The position numbers and the translations under genes were made by a program. Shown here piece by piece: positions 44,956 to 45,007 of a stretch of 45,007 bases of DNA. The stretch covers positions 1 to 45,007 of the forward strand of contig NZ_BMQI01000044.1 of the NCBI RefSeq assembly GCF_014648035.1, in the 5' to 3' direction. Source of the DNA: Shewanella algicola (GTDB lineage: Bacteria > Pseudomonadota > Gammaproteobacteria > Enterobacterales > Shewanellaceae). The stretch's first letter is position 1. Each line of letters opens with the position of its first letter. The notes under the pieces were generated by a model. It was not told the DNA's origin and searched no databases. It worked only from the letters and a program-made list of their open reading frames with translations.

Positions 44956-45007
44956 ATGAAGCAGTGAAACGTTAATCCAAATTGCTTAGATCAACATTCC
45001 ACGGCAT

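Noticed and set aside
1..45007. tRNA, rRNA, CRISPR, prophage or defence island
   Set aside because: No cloverleaf-like segments, regular spaced repeats, integrase, phage or defence genes were seen on either strand.

Overview
The window reads as chromosomal DNA of a marine-type gammaproteobacterium, most likely of the order Alteromonadales. The evidence is the gene orders (a dcw cluster next to secA; rpmB-rpmG-radC-coaBC-dut-slmA; recQ-yigI-rarD), close protein similarity to the E. coli families, moderate-to-low G+C and an L33 protein of the Alteromonadales type. The genus is not resolved. There is no rRNA, tRNA, CRISPR array, prophage or intact insertion sequence. Nearly everything is conserved housekeeping sequence.

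Layout. (1) 1-4402: a gene-free left edge with a terminator, secA and an M23 endopeptidase gene on the minus strand, and a divergent DciA-type (DUF721) replication gene on the plus strand. (2) 4406-21500: the division and cell wall (dcw) cluster, all on the minus strand and read as mraZ-rsmH-ftsL-ftsI-murE-murF-mraY-murD-ftsW-murG-murC-ftsQ-ftsA-ftsZ-lpxC. Genes are tightly spaced or overlapping, and ddl is missing. A promoter and three MraZ boxes precede mraZ, and an lpxC terminator sits inside the convergent dciA gene. (3) 21500-26090: a long intergenic region, a small basic protein gene behind a near-perfect flagellar sigma-28 promoter, glpK, and a FadL-type outer membrane protein. (4) 26091-31087: leuABCD on the minus strand with a leucine-rich leader peptide and a classic attenuator. 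(5) 31320-37481: a periplasmic-TPR/transmembrane/degenerate-GGDEF protein, recQ, a MITE-like inverted-repeat element, the thioesterase yigI, rarD and a small membrane PH-like protein. (6) 37567-39016: argA with two tandem ARG boxes. (7) 39283-43029: rpmB-rpmG with a structured leader, radC, then coaBC-dut-slmA on the plus strand. (8) 43186-44955: a secreted S9-family peptidase whose reading frame breaks just before the catalytic Asp/His region, at the window edge.

How the genes work together. The dcw block makes the peptidoglycan precursors (MurC, D, E, F, MraY, MurG) and the divisome (FtsZ, A, Q, L, I, W). MraZ and RsmH act as regulator and rRNA methylase, and LpxC ties envelope lipid A synthesis to division. 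SlmA at the right end is the nucleoid-occlusion inhibitor of the same FtsZ. The leu and arg genes show textbook biosynthetic control: attenuation for leu and ArgR operators for argA.

The least ordinary items are the sigma-28-driven small gene at 22193-22513, the inverted-repeat element at 35205-35400, the inverted repeat framing the MraZ operator, the cyclase-dead GGDEF protein, and the hairpin in the rpmB leader. No clearly new multi-gene system was found.
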